NCBI GenBank assembly: GCA_018607135.1
Contig: JABBCA010000083.1
Coordinates: 1-50,990 of the forward strand
DNA length: 50,990 bases
DNA from: Opitutales bacterium
GTDB taxonomy: Bacteria > Verrucomicrobiota > Verrucomicrobiia > Opitutales > Coraliomargaritaceae
Direction: 5' to 3'
In this document: positions 23,301 through 28,660 of the stretch, one piece after another
How positions within the stretch are numbered: position 1 is the first letter of the stretch
How the letters are laid out: every line of letters starts with the position of its first letter
Made by a program: the position numbers and the translations under genes
The notes under the pieces: generated by a model
What the model saw: the letters and a program-made list of their open reading frames with translations, nothing else
Databases searched by the model: none
What the model was told of the DNA's origin: nothing

Positions 23301-25605
23301 AACGAATATCGCCACCACTAGTTTGAGCACTGCTTGACATTGTAATCGCACTCGCAGAGTCGAGCCTAACATCACCTGAAGCAGTGATGTTAGCAGACTG
23401 AGTCACGGTGTTTGCTGTGACACTAATATCACCAAAATTATTTTGTAAGCGACCACTGTTTAAATCGAAAGTGCCAACAGCAGTGATTTCTAGATCACCT
23501 GCAGCTTCCACATCGACCCACGTTACATTATCGATTGTAATATTACGCCCCGCATCGAGAGTTAGGTTTCCTCCACTGTCAATATCTCCCCAAGAACCGC
23601 TCGTTCCTAGAAGGATATCTCGGCCAGCCGTTAAGCTGACACTACCAATTGAATCGATAAACAAAAAGCCTCCAGCAGCCTGAACGTCAGAAGTCACACC
23701 ATTTGCAGTTACGCTGACATCACCTGACGTCGTCGTAATAATTTGACCAGTTCCAGCATTCGAAAGAATCGAGCCATTGCTGACCAACTCGATGTCACCA
23801 TTCACGCTCGTGATGTCAGAAGCGCCAATCACCAAATCTACACCGCTTGTATTCTCTATAAAAATTCCACCAGAGGTAACATTGTCAGCGTCAATCGTTC
23901 CTGTGCTTACCGCAATCGATGAACCCAAAGCTCCGATACCAGTGGATGCATTAAGAGAAACTGAATTGGCAGTGATCGTGCCAGCAGACTGACTGATTAA
24001 GCCGTCTGCATTGGCGATAAAATCACCACCTGCTAAATTGGCCGAATCATTTAGAAATACACTGCCTGGCGCATTCAATGTGAGATCAAGAGTGTCGCCG
24101 CCTGCCGCGCTATCTAGAAATTGTCCATTTATAAAAATGTCATTACCTGCGTCGAAAACTAGAGAATTGTCACCAGTGCCGTCAAAGTCCCAATCCGTTG
24201 ATAAGGTAATGTCGCCAAGATCTGGGCCTATGCCATTCGCGAGTAAGGTCAAAGTGATTCCCCCAGTAAGAATCGCATTTAAAAATCCGACTCCGACCTG
24301 ACTGCCTACAAAAGCGCCGTTACCTGCGATAATCTCAATATCATTTGGGTCGATAAGCCATTCTCCTCCTGCGTTCAGTTCGGGGATTTTAGCAAGCACA
24401 AGATACTCCGCTCCTGAGGTTTCAACAAACCCGCCAGAACCGTCGCCAGCTCCTAAAGCTGTGAGAGTGCCAAGAATTACTGCTTGCTGACCTGCATAGG
24501 TGATGATCGTGCCGCCGCTTCCACTAATGAGTGCATCCGCAGAAAGCGTGGCGTTTTCACCGATAGTCAAATTGTCTGCATTATTGATCGTCGCATCCAA
24601 ACCTTGCTGGCCACCACCGATCTTGATCGAACCACCGCCAAAGTCACCCGATGCATCCACAAGTGCGTTGTCAGTGAGGTAAACATCATCCGCAGTGACC
24701 TCAATCTCACCGCCTGTTGAACCTGTCGCATCGATTGTGCCACTATTATAGATATCGCCGCCAGTTCCAGTCAGACGAACACGGCCGCCTGAGGTGTCAA
24801 AATTTTGCGCGCGGATCACGCCAGTGTTGTTCACGGCGGTGGAATATGCAGAACCCGTTGCATTTAGAGTGACCATTGCTGCTTGCACCTCACCTGAATT
24901 GCGAATGGCTTCGCCGTCCAGCTGTGTATCCGAAGTCGAACCGACCAAAACACTCACACGGCTATCTTCACCCGCTGGCTGTAATAAAATCTGTGTGCCA
25001 CTTGCGAGGCCCACTTCGTCAGCAGAGACGACACTACCTTGATTGTCCACTTGCTGGGCAAAAAGAAAAACCCCGGCATCTCCAGAGATGGAACCGAGGT
25101 TGGTAATTGCTGCATTCGACTCTCCAAGAAATGAAAGGTCGCCGCCATTCAAGAAGTCTTCATTGGATACGTCAAGTGTTGCCCCTATAAATGCCGCTGT
25201 ATCGATGACACCATTTGCTCCCACTGTGATGCCATTTGGATTAATCAAGAAAATTTGTCCGTTCGCAGAGAGCGTGCCGTCAATCAAGGATGGTGTTAGC
25301 GTCACGACTCGATTCAAAGCTGCTGCGTTTGATCCCGTCTGGATGAATTGAGTGAGCGCTCCCTGACTGATCGAAAAGTCGTCCCAATTAATAATCGCAG
25401 TCTGGCTCCCTTGCGTGATGGTCAAGACATTGCCGTCGCGGTTGAAATTGACATCACCGGAGATGACTTGCTCTCCCGAAGGGACCGACGCTGAAGCCGC
25501 TACGATTAAAGCGCTTGGGTGCATGCCGACCATTAGGAAGGCGGTGGTTCCGGCGATTAGCTTGTTAAGTTTAGATGGGCGACCGAGACGTATTAGTGAG
25601 AGCAT
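8386..25605 (-). CDS. Giant two-partner secretion exoprotein, filamentous haemagglutinin/adhesin-like (TpsA)
   Basis: Predicted surface or released adhesin of about 5,739 residues, one uninterrupted frame. Numbering from the ATG at 25605 (a GTG at 25638 adds 11): signal peptide about 1-39; TPS domain about 40-270 with NWDDFSI and the diagnostic NPNGI at 122-126; then the GGFVETSG (391-398) and GGEWLIDPNDI (413-423) motifs typical of large TpsA proteins. The rest is Gly/Ala/Ser/Thr/Asp/Asn-rich beta-helix sequence. It includes a 483-residue tandem duplication (about 3250-4218) and a ladder of 26-27-residue rungs (about 4320-5215). I saw no cysteine where I checked closely. The last 110 residues differ: they are aromatic and charged (QIENEF…YFYRDPLNPFVERDRERIRR) and end in FEDVVILP. 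No RTX, toxin, intein or LPXTG signal was found. It is strongly acidic. An adhesive or biofilm role is inferred from the family; the ligand is unknown. Transporter gene is directly downstream. Confidence 0.95.
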   Translation of the reverse strand: MLSLIRLGRPSKLNKLIAGTTAFLMVGMHPSALIVAASASVPSGEQVISGDVNFNRDGNVLTITQGSQTAIINWDDFSISQGALTQFIQTGSNAAALNRVVTLTPSLIDGTLSANGQIFLINPNGITVGANGVIDTAAFIGATLDVSNEDFLNGGDLSFLGESNAAITNLGSISGDAGVFLFAQQVDNQGSVVSADEVGLASGTQILLQPAGEDSRVSVLVGSTSDTQLDGEAIRNSGEVQAAMVTLNATGSAYSTAVNNTGVIRAQNFDTSGGRVRLTGTGGDIYNSGTIDATGSTGGEIEVTADDVYLTDNALVDASGDFGGGSIKIGGGQQGLDATINNADNLTIGENATLSADALISGSGGTIITYAGQQAVILGTLTALGAGDGSGGFVETSGAEYLVLAKIPELNAGGEWLIDPNDIEIIAGNGAFVGSQVGVGFLNAILTGGITLTLLANGIGPDLGDITLSTDWDFDGTGDNSLVFDAGNDIFINGQFLDSAAGGDTLDLTLNAPGSVFLNDSANLAGGDFIANADGLISQSAGTITANSVSLNASTGIGALGSSIAVSTGTIDADNVTSGGIFIENTSGVDLVIGASDITSVNGDIELVSNGSILSNAGTGQIITTTSGDVSVTANGVTSDVQAAGGFLFIDSIGSVSLTAGRDILLGTSGSWGDIDSGGNLTLDAGRNITIDNVTWVDVEAAGDLEITAVGTFDLNSGRLQNNFGDISVTANTVTQSANITASGDVRLDSASAITMSSSAQTSGGDIRYDATTNVALGVLSASDAVSVVAGGDITDATGGSSANIIGARARLEAGGSIGTAVASEAVGISVANVEAIADTNVYLESSQAVTIGGVGDISVGVDVVPDPNLTGIEATNGVIDIQSAGALTVEEALLAGTDVSLATSTGSISINADVDSSNTILIDSAAGIAQSSGTLTAQDLGVLADGAVSGLVTEVSNLAVQKTGAGSFELTNTGTLTIADLSALEGSLATTSITGDTDSTITAGSPITFAVNTTTNTGSGNTFTYTSSDDGAAGADDITINSGVTVSETTGSLAMLSGDSVVVDGDISAAEDITLQAGVADTDSDGSITQDAASSIAATTGTVTLTTDTGVIDLAGSIDSANATAGAIAITNTGAGNTITLGTINQTNAAGGVTVTSEDAINQTAGTSITSAGSFSAATTLAATGDVTIADSDGNVNFQNDPALLPGGTLVGGDLDINTGAAGAVTDSADADDANGVAVAGLLTVTGGSTVTLDDPNNSVTVVGSGGSGDVTISRAGVVDLGTTVNAATVTGITGDLVVESKDDGVAFTAIQNGAAITLNEAGNNFNNVAFSTDVAAGSTFVSNAETGITQSVAVTFATPATSSATFITEASTGNNLGVTRGSILINNAANDLAGTIDFDVQETSALALGDVSIAHGGAADIDFATSTLLRNLTIQTTTSGVTQSGVITASGTSNLLTASVAGSLDLGSQINSFSNATGALGNVTVGGDFAFQNDANLGQSFATLISAASGIVDLSTTAGNITQGFGAGILADSLVVRTPGSVILSNSGLNNVTTFAGLTTGAVDFEEVDGFTVGSVTALDTTVVDGITTTDANVTLTTFGGITLAEDITPGTANVVIDAQSAIAQTGGAIIMDSGSLKLSGLSIGAVGTPLLTQGSYTIQSQAFGGDLVIQNDVSGDVTVGTIPGIPVVIGGGLVSSGGVVSLTNTVGDISLNRAVSAINGVTLNASGGAMSNSAGQTVNSAAGTIDIDALTTVTLSGAVGDTGGSVIDINAGTDLAINPGANIGTASATDITLTSGGTMALGANVGANGTTTNATINNTGTLTRTIGTVSATNVILQGNGGVGGAAATNELTTNASTIDFQKAATTDLVRIQNNSGAAIEIAGTIGGDFVMETNGGSDVTIGAADLNLSNTLGGSVAEIRSGSSILKGAPGNQIIVGGTDGTLILRTNSGSVGTLVGHAQGDVSTGALEIDLDGTLVGNANGGGFYVQNVSTGLLNVNSGTSVLGATNGVNASNGVEINTDGALDVNQAVGATAGFVQLVGNYINGPVTIDAVVSSGAGAGGDFIIVGSPTINVAPTVGIADVYISDQNPTTSILGDLTVNSNLVLSALEDIVIGATLTVNGGGDLTLNADTDVNGNGGIVWISTSALNDGEVILNGGGNLDMTYSELTGDYQNGAAIEGLTITSGTTAGSNSGNSVVFDSDSGNPEIVLNNGGTITLTPRDNLGFNVIQEGGDRSIQGPTSTLVFNGDTIGGSSDGDIGELANPLRTQVANLEITRPLDDGFIREQDGINFSAASTIDNLVLEAATAVDGTIGGNGNITQGAGATLTANTLTISSLNGSVLLDETNSVAQIDNGFATNAFTYSGGVNLIVAGPITSSVGGTTIDVGGLDIDQLEDATIIGNTVELTFGNMVMRDAIGNNSTLSVTINNQGNLTRPTSDTDAIITASVLNINDQLVGGGNIGTGALGEDILTNIAILNFNKQNSVSDMFLRENDSVSIGQTVADTQGDLTLITNNPGDITQSGIITVDGTASFITNEGNILLDTFSSNAISAFGIVTASQGSFAYDGTNGILADGEINFNDLVTTSGGELLGTSTVDITFGGANDLVFAATGDIVSTGDVLITRSALGLGQVFTAGDITTTGDNITFTSADNILNVQLTGDVVHGTGTGVGGNILYDATVDSAVGPFDLTDNAGTGDVTFLYTVGAGANPLDRLEVNTSGTTTFTDDVDATEVLTDWDPAQRGGDTIINGGALAVDTTGVQIYNDNVLLTNANAGTTTLNGGGVEFNGGLESQVLANPVNLVITDSATTRFNTSVGTTNPLQTLTVTSDAIVINGDATAASNNTLTQDVTGITIQTYGTQTYNAANGIFVGGGSTGTTPNTLTTHVAVDDTTAGDIIFNGDLNGLSAGINDLVLTAGDTSNVAVTGDIEFNGSAGTTTEMGDIVITAANNVDITGGNAILSTTFLQEQGFGTTTVSGPITTSSDQTPVYATQPPILAGGGIQINANNIIVNADLTAGGEGRINLNSGEDILISEATVATTAASNTDPTVNNRIDLTAGDDIVIGDAAATADTFVTTVNGNITLTSGNSAALDNADGILIQGSDAADADAIITAGGVDNGDIAITGLGTSSVNILGGDNDGSIAGAFSEDDTTITINNGDLVANAGAGNNAAAGAISGGSQTVNITEGDFIVNGSDTGILGIAGFAATETQDITLTDGDMTLSGGDADAAVAIVAAGSTQNVTLLDGDLTVTGGAGANSLAGMLLAGDADQTVTVSLGDATLQGGTGANASAGIQLDGNGLQTVTIGNDTDDTFGNLSITGGVGDFAFAGIENTGTGNQVVNVDNNLTLLGGTGLEANAAIHQSDTGNQFVTLGGATNNGGNGDLNITGGDGEDADAYILANGALIQNVTVQAGDITLQGNLDTVNNNSDAYIQAFSSDTTQTIAVSGGSDITLIGGNGDNERAQILSGNDQFISATGVISLTGGGAAGNGSYAEIRADGIQDILAGDTNNTGTALNVQGGSSTGNNDYALIIGGTDGTSTQTITTTQGDIILAGNAGNSSAAVDGTSTEFGAAIVNNGLAQTITLNGDGDLSLTGGTEADTAAAIQMTNIAGAQAITVGSTAGNLTLNGGTGEDAYALIRSQGTGATSQSIQVQDSIALNGNAATSSVTVNGQNIGAAIVSDGTQDIDTLTAGSISLTGGTVDNSAALITTTTTGGAQTVTVNGAGDLNITGGVGNNSSAGILLVGDSPQTVEVLLGDATLQGGAGDNSSAGIQLVGNGLQTVTIGNDTDDVNGDLTITGGSGTSAFAGIENTGTGIQVVNVDNNATLTGGTGEDSNAAIHQSGSGDQTVVLGGATNNGGLGDLEVRGGNGLNASAYILANGATTQTVQVQQGDIRVLGNTDSAANGSEAYIQSFSTTTTQIIDVDGVAGDGNIFVTGGTGDDERARILSGNDQDIDASGVLVVRGGNGAGNGSFADVRADGIQDIAVVNTNGDPVAIAVQGGTSIGSDDYALIIGGTDGTSTQTITTTVGDINLSGIQGNSSAPVDGSTTEFGAGIINNGLAQTITLNGAGDLILTGGTIDDSAALIEMTNTAATAVQVITVGATSGDLAMNGGTGEDAYALIRSQGTGITGGDIAQVINVQDNITLNANSATSSVAVDGESIGAAIVSDGSQTIDTLTDGNITLTGGTVTDSAALISSTSATGFQEVTVGGVGNLSVLGGSGQNADAIIRGAGTDQSPTEAAQQITVQNGQLIVTASTTVNGGDAAIDSTNANQSQSIDVNGTPSPAGTMTVNGGAAGTVARISSAGAQVIEVENEIDINALLAASDVDITAVDTQTITSENADIDVVATGTGATVDITAGLAQMIDAATSIDIEAANTAAVVVQNTTGVQNITAGTDITVDADTAGTVLVQADAGTQTIEAGDSIDIDADGAGTIVTVNSLTADQDIDALNESITITANNSAAINVTADTNQTIDAETFIDVNASNSSQVLVEARTGTQGITARTGDITLDVNGNDFIQVLAGSTQAIDATEGSIIATVNTGGITIQNDAGTQDLTAGTNIVIDVTNGAATVEATDGDQSLLAVGDIDVDVNSGLVRIESVTSEQDIIADTGDVTFDGINGATINVLAGSNQLIEATLGSIIGNINTGSLTIQNDVGTQELDADVDIVLNVTSGAITVEATDGSQTLTATNDIDMDSSSGSIRVESVTSDQTLTAEEGDLTIDLINGSSGQILAGTTQLLEATEGNIAGTVNVGGLTIQNDLGTQDLLAGASISLDVTNGSAVVEATNGSQTLTAGDDIDVDVVSGSVTIDSVTADQTLTATAGDITFDVTNGSASVLAETTQLLQAQAATGSINGTVNTGALTIQNTSDTQQLLAGQDITLDVTTGSGLIQALDGAQTLRATNGLISASSMSASNITIDSTNNTQTIDAVDGAINLNSQVNSGLFVTSLLTQDIDAQTTIDITSDTTSSLLVESTTADQSIVAETGDITIQATGASGINVLAATTQAIEATAGELIVSATDSSTVTIRNTSGAQTLTAGTDIDIDSTNLSGVLVQADSGLQTITAENNVELNGNNAGVTLRSALADQIITATTGDITIDGIAGSGLTVEAATGQTLDAARNIAVDMDASALTIRNNAGPQLLDAENDVTVVADTGSTVIIESVDGLQTVNAGGLIDLAADSSTIIVDSLADDQVLTSVGVTNLTGVNGGTVDVYAINSTLNNAGGVWTDDVQVGQSGLTETVTINNSGAITVADVDPAHIHIIADAGAETIFFNGVGSVGATDPTLVDDLRVVTSAGIIDFGNAAKDLALDERVGDVAIEGVANSINLILSSTGSLTDSAAIAANTATLLTTDGDIDLGSSEIVNFQGVIANGNITIESIIPAATFSNRAVSADIPAGEGIYATGNIEIIAAGDITIAADAVRSTGGNILFDTNLLTLDAASATAYDPLLDISGPTDPLGVGTITTDVGTQTFESEVVLSSNTQIVSADEVIFNNTLIGPAGLQVDGDARFNDAIGSLNNPLGYLVLNSDDTQFNFDSGATDPSTLGLDDTVLTAIIGGSFINNGTVTVAPGLNYTFITDANTFGTESNPDAVFQGGNFLGTDAADITIFAGAIDSISFLSLAPSYPSFYASWQIENEFTGLTMENGNLFQIGAYFYRDPLNPFVERDRERIRRVGNTKTAEVAYEESAALSNLAGNIPSASGRAGGVQASSYSQGSAGVTQTVFEDVVILP
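10870..12150. repeat. 106-codon super-repeat (318 bp) in the C-terminal third of the exoprotein gene
   Basis: The encoded TIQND/TIQNT rung recurs at DNA positions 11945, 11627, 11309 and 10988, a spacing of 318, 318 and 321 bp. Each 106-residue unit holds four 26-27-residue rungs in fixed order, ending respectively in VEATDG, VESVTS, VLAGS/VLAET and LTIQND types. Adjacent single rungs continue on both sides (about 9960-12640) with weaker four-fold order. Unit edges are approximate. Confidence 0.8.
12940..14395. repeat. Large tandem repeat in exoprotein gene, second (C-terminal) copy
   Basis: This copy is offset by 1440-1449 bp from the one at 14396-15850 over its whole length. For example, 38 bases starting at 13529 are identical to 38 bases starting at 14978. 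The encoded segment IIGGTDGTSTQTITTT is identical in both. The order of rungs (ENTGTG, NNGGxGDL, YILANGA, RARILSGNDQ, DYALIIGGTDG, GEDAYALIRSQGTG) is the same. Edges are approximate. Confidence 0.85.
14396..15850. repeat. Large tandem repeat in exoprotein gene, first (N-terminal) copy
   Basis: Partner of 12940-14395; together they encode two successive copies of about 483 residues. The copies have diverged in many codons but contain long identical DNA blocks, so the duplication is either fairly recent or kept similar by gene conversion. Confidence 0.85.
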
Positions 25606-25652
25606 AGTAAAATAAACTATTATGACAGTTAGGGACACAGTTCACCCAGTGG

Positions 25653-25701
25653 GAATAAGTGAATAAGTGACATGGTTATTAACAATTAGACTTATTAACA
25701 A
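25653..25701 (-). promoter_or_regulatory. Two direct-repeat pairs upstream of the exoprotein gene
   Basis: GAATAAGT occurs twice back to back (25653-25668), and TTATTAACAA occurs twice with a 16-bp period (25676-25685 and 25692-25701). Both are in the AT-rich gap between the exoprotein start and the divergent gene at 25835. Tandem sites 48-96 bp ahead of the start suggest regulator binding. No confident -35/-10 pair was assigned. Confidence 0.35.
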
Positions 25702-25834
25702 ATAACTGTCCTATGGCTGTCAACGAGATATGCCCAGAAACTTTACGTAATTTGTTTAGTTAGAATACGGTAAAGCGCTTAAAACACCTCTAGATATTTC
25801 CCTCTGGACAGACATAGAGATATCCACATCAGTG

Positions 25835-26125
25835 ATGTGTATGCAATACCTCACGAAATTGAATGCACTCCTTGGAATCACCGCCGTCGCATTGGTCGTC
25901 ATGCTAATACTGCAAAACAACGCGAATAAAGCGCTACAGAGCGAATCTCAGCAACAAGTCTTAGAGATACGCAGTGGACAGCAAACCCAGCAAGTAACTG
26001 GACAAGTTGCGGCCAATATTATTCGAGACCTCGCTCAACTCTCTATCGCCAACGAGAACCTGCGCGACTTACTCGCAAAGCATGGCTTCCAGGTAACTTT
26101 AAACAATCAACCACAGTCTCGATAA
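25835..26125 (+). CDS. Small membrane-anchored coiled-coil protein, first of a related pair
   Basis: Not recognised. About 96 residues from the ATG at 25835; GTG 25832 and ATG 25841 are other possible starts. A hydrophobic helix near the N-terminus (LLGITAVALVVMLIL) is followed by a long polar helical stretch rich in Gln, Asn and Ala with coiled-coil character, ending with NLRDLLAKHGFQVTL. It would sit in the inner membrane with its helix outside. It is divergent from the giant exoprotein gene and followed after 3 nt by a gene of the same design, so the two are probably cotranscribed and translationally coupled. A link to secretion of the exoprotein is suggested only by position. Confidence 0.65.
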   Translation: MCMQYLTKLNALLGITAVALVVMLILQNNANKALQSESQQQVLEIRSGQQTQQVTGQVAANIIRDLAQLSIANENLRDLLAKHGFQVTLNNQPQSR

Positions 26126-26128
26126 ACG

Positions 26129-26443
26129 ATGTCTCAAAATACTTCCTGTAACTCCTCTAACTGTTGCAATACTTTGGGGCAACTACTGCTCAGCAGTGCG
26201 GTCATCATCTTACTAGCCTGGCAGCTATCCATTAGCCGAGACGTTCACGCAGTTCTAGAGTCTGCAAAAGAGCAGCGTGCAGTAATCATAGAGCAAGCCA
26301 CCACGAACCAGGCTAAAACTTCACAACAATTAGAAAGCTTTTTAAGTGATTTACTCATGCTGGCCGATAATGATGCACAAGCAGCGGCAGTCGTGCAAAA
26401 ATATGGTATAAAACGGAATACACCCGACGCTCCGGCTAACTAG
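26129..26443 (+). CDS. Small membrane-anchored coiled-coil protein, second of a related pair
   Basis: Not recognised. 104 residues. A Cys/Asn/Ser-rich N-terminus with four Cys among the first 13 residues precedes a membrane helix (LLLSSAVIILLAWQL), then a helical region rich in Gln, Ala and Glu. The end, AAAVVQKYGIKRN, parallels NLRDLLAKHGFQVTL of the preceding protein. The two share length, helix placement and tail pattern and look like diverged duplicates. It ends 5 nt before the convergent phoR-like gene. The four Cys could bind metal or form disulfides; this is speculation. Confidence 0.65.
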   Translation: MSQNTSCNSSNCCNTLGQLLLSSAVIILLAWQLSISRDVHAVLESAKEQRAVIIEQATTNQAKTSQQLESFLSDLLMLADNDAQAAAVVQKYGIKRNTPDAPAN

Positions 26444-26448
26444 CCACT

Positions 26449-27735
26449 TTAACTGCCTTCTGGGCATGTCTCAAGAGGCAGGCAAAAACTCACTTCGGTC
26501 CACTCGCCTTCGCAGCTTTCTGCATAGACGGTCCCACCGTGTAGTTGGACAATGTGCTTCACGATACTGAGACCTAACCCGGTGCCACCACGCTTGACCG
26601 AGCGCCCCTTATCCACGCGGTAAAAGCGCTCAAAAATGTGCGATAAATCCTCCTCAGGGATGCCTACCCCATCGTCCTTGACCGAACAAATTACCGTATT
26701 CGCCACCGTGTTTAACCGCGCACTTATGGTAATTTGATTAAACTTCGAAGCGTAGCGTAATGCATTCACAACAAGGTTGTCTAAAACTTGGTTGATTCGA
26801 AAACGATCGAATTCGAATTCAGGCACCTCTGGATCAATATCGATAACGATTGATTGGTGCTTCTCTAATTTGGGCAAATAGTCCTCAGCCACATCTTCAA
26901 AGACTGGCAACAAGCCTTGGAGCTTGGGCTCAAATTGATCTCTTTTCGATTCCAGACGTGATATGGTCAGCAAATCTTCAACCAGCACATTCAAGCGCTC
27001 TGCGTTCTTCAGGATCTTAGCCAAATAACGCGCACGCATTTCTATAGGCAACACTTCGTAATCGTCCACAAGGGTTTCTGCAAACCCCTTAATGATCGTT
27101 AGTGGCGTCCGTAACTCATGCGAAACATTCGCAACAAATTCGCGACGCATGACCTCTAAAGACTTTAAACGAGTAATGTCATGTAAAACCATTAGGGAAG
27201 ACATCAATTTTGGCTCTGCGATACCACGCACCTGCGTGCATGAAGCCTCAAACCACAATACTGACCCCTCACGCTCGATGCTAATTTGCTGATTACCATT
27301 CGTCGAATCTGTGTCCTTATTTTCTAAAAATTCCAGTAACTCCAACGAGCGCATTGCGGCATCTACCCGAAGTCCCTTCATCGTTCGAGCACTATTAAAC
27401 AGTTGCTCCGCCGCTGTATTGGCAAATTCAATCACACGGTCACCATCAAAAATAACGACCACCTCCTGAACCGCTCGCAGCATCGCTTCAATTTGCTTTG
27501 AGTAGCCGGTATTCTCAGTTGCATACAGCTTGTGACGATCAATAAAGTCATTGGTCTCACGAATCAGGCCTTTCAAGCCATGGAGCTCGATCGTCGCATT
27601 AGAGGCTTCAGGCAAGAGTCGACGCTGAGCATGCACCGAATCCTCTAGCTCTGCTAAAAGTTGACGAGTGCGTCGTATATGCAGCAATAACCAGAGAGTG
27701 GTTATAAAGAAAAAGATACAAGTCAGTGAAAGCAT
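26449..27735 (-). CDS. PhoR-like sensor histidine kinase
   Basis: Inner-membrane sensor kinase of 428 residues. One membrane helix lies at about 3-20, a linker coiled coil at 25-80, and a PAS-type domain at about 85-190. The HisKA domain has the phospho-acceptor His206 in FVANVSHELRTPLTII. The HATPase domain shows the N box (NQVLDNLVVNALRYA), DDGVGIPEE and GGTGLGLSIVKHI. The architecture matches PhoR more than other kinases, but only one membrane helix is seen. Its ATG overlaps the stop codon of the response-regulator gene (TAATG), a sign of coupled translation. Phosphate sensing is not proven by anything nearby: no pst or phoU genes are in the window. Confidence 0.92.
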   Translation of the reverse strand: MLSLTCIFFFITTLWLLLHIRRTRQLLAELEDSVHAQRRLLPEASNATIELHGLKGLIRETNDFIDRHKLYATENTGYSKQIEAMLRAVQEVVVIFDGDRVIEFANTAAEQLFNSARTMKGLRVDAAMRSLELLEFLENKDTDSTNGNQQISIEREGSVLWFEASCTQVRGIAEPKLMSSLMVLHDITRLKSLEVMRREFVANVSHELRTPLTIIKGFAETLVDDYEVLPIEMRARYLAKILKNAERLNVLVEDLLTISRLESKRDQFEPKLQGLLPVFEDVAEDYLPKLEKHQSIVIDIDPEVPEFEFDRFRINQVLDNLVVNALRYASKFNQITISARLNTVANTVICSVKDDGVGIPEEDLSHIFERFYRVDKGRSVKRGGTGLGLSIVKHIVQLHGGTVYAESCEGEWTEVSFCLPLETCPEGS

Positions 27736-28436
27736 TAGATATCGACTGCACGATAACCTACACCGCGTTTAGTCTCAATCAAATGTGCATATGGACCTAA
27801 CTTTTCTCGAACACGCCGCACGTGAGTGTCCACCGTTCGCGTTTCAATATCAGTGTCGTAATTCCAGACATTTACCAGTAAATGCTCACGTGATTGCACT
27901 CTGCCTTTGCGCTCCATAAGCAATTTGAGCAGACGAAACTCCGTTGCAGTTAATACAACCTCTACATCGTCGACGCGCACCTGATGGAGCTCTTCGTCAA
28001 TTAAGACACCTGCAATTTGTATGCGCTTGAGCCCAACAGGTTCTTCAGTCTTAACGCTGCGCGTTAAGACATTTGCAACCCTGAGCAATAACTCTTTGGT
28101 ATTGAAAGGCTTAGGTATATAGTCATCCGCGCCCGTTTCCAGTCCAGCAACTCGGTCTTCTGCTTCACCCTTAGCAGTCAAAAAGATGATTGGTATATGC
28201 TTCATTGCAGAATCTGCACGTGCGATCCGACATAGTTGAAGGCCATTCAGTTCTGGCATCATAATATCGAGAATCATGAGGTCAGGCTCGAACTCACGCA
28301 CGCGAGCGATGAAGGACAAGGGGTCATTCAACACATCTACTCGATATCCTGCCTGCTCCAATTTATATTGAAGTAGCTCGGTTACATCAGGTTCATCATC
28401 AAGAACTAAGATACGTTGAACTTTATGAGTGCTCAT
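27735..28436 (-). CDS. PhoB/OmpR-family response regulator
   Basis: Transcription factor paired with the downstream kinase. 233 residues from the ATG at 28436; a TTG 30 nt further out is less likely. The receiver domain has the acidic pair Asp13-Asp14, phospho-acceptor Asp57 in MILDIMMPELNG, FLTAKG and IPKPF. The C-terminal winged helix reads LTATEFRLLKLLMERKGRVQSREHLL and RTVDTHVRRVREKLG, typical of PhoB/OmpR. It lies about 215 nt after mnmG, so it probably has its own promoter. It could plausibly control the nearby secretion locus, but no matching binding site was identified. Confidence 0.93.
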   Translation of the reverse strand: MSTHKVQRILVLDDEPDVTELLQYKLEQAGYRVDVLNDPLSFIARVREFEPDLMILDIMMPELNGLQLCRIARADSAMKHIPIIFLTAKGEAEDRVAGLETGADDYIPKPFNTKELLLRVANVLTRSVKTEEPVGLKRIQIAGVLIDEELHQVRVDDVEVVLTATEFRLLKLLMERKGRVQSREHLLVNVWNYDTDIETRTVDTHVRRVREKLGPYAHLIETKRGVGYRAVDI

Positions 28437-28634
28437 ATTCGAAATCCAGTATACATGGGTGCTCAATCAAGTTCCAAAGTAAAATAGCGACAAACTCAAT
28501 TGAATGTGGTTACGAAGAACCCTGTAATTAAGCGGGTTCGTCAATAATTAAAGACCGATACGATGCAGCTCACGACCTATTTCACATAAATGGCACAATG
28601 ACGTAACCTTGCTGCTCCAAACAGTCAAATCACC

Positions 28635-28660
28635 TCACAATGACTGTCCTATCATTGTGA
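28635..28660. other. Perfect 9-bp inverted repeat overlapping the mnmG stop codon
   Basis: TCACAATGA (28635-28643) and TCATTGTGA (28652-28660) pair perfectly around an 8-base loop. The right arm contains the mnmG stop. On the minus strand no T-run follows directly, so it is not a standard terminator. It may stabilise the mRNA 3' end or be a protein site upstream of the response-regulator gene. Confidence 0.45.

Noticed and set aside
8800-25351. Many plus-strand open frames of 60-218 codons inside the exoprotein gene, for example at 16297-16953 and 20036-20632
   Set aside because: They are antisense shadows. The repetitive, biased codons of the giant gene keep stops rare on the other strand; the shadows show no family motif, and neighbours overlap one another in different frames.
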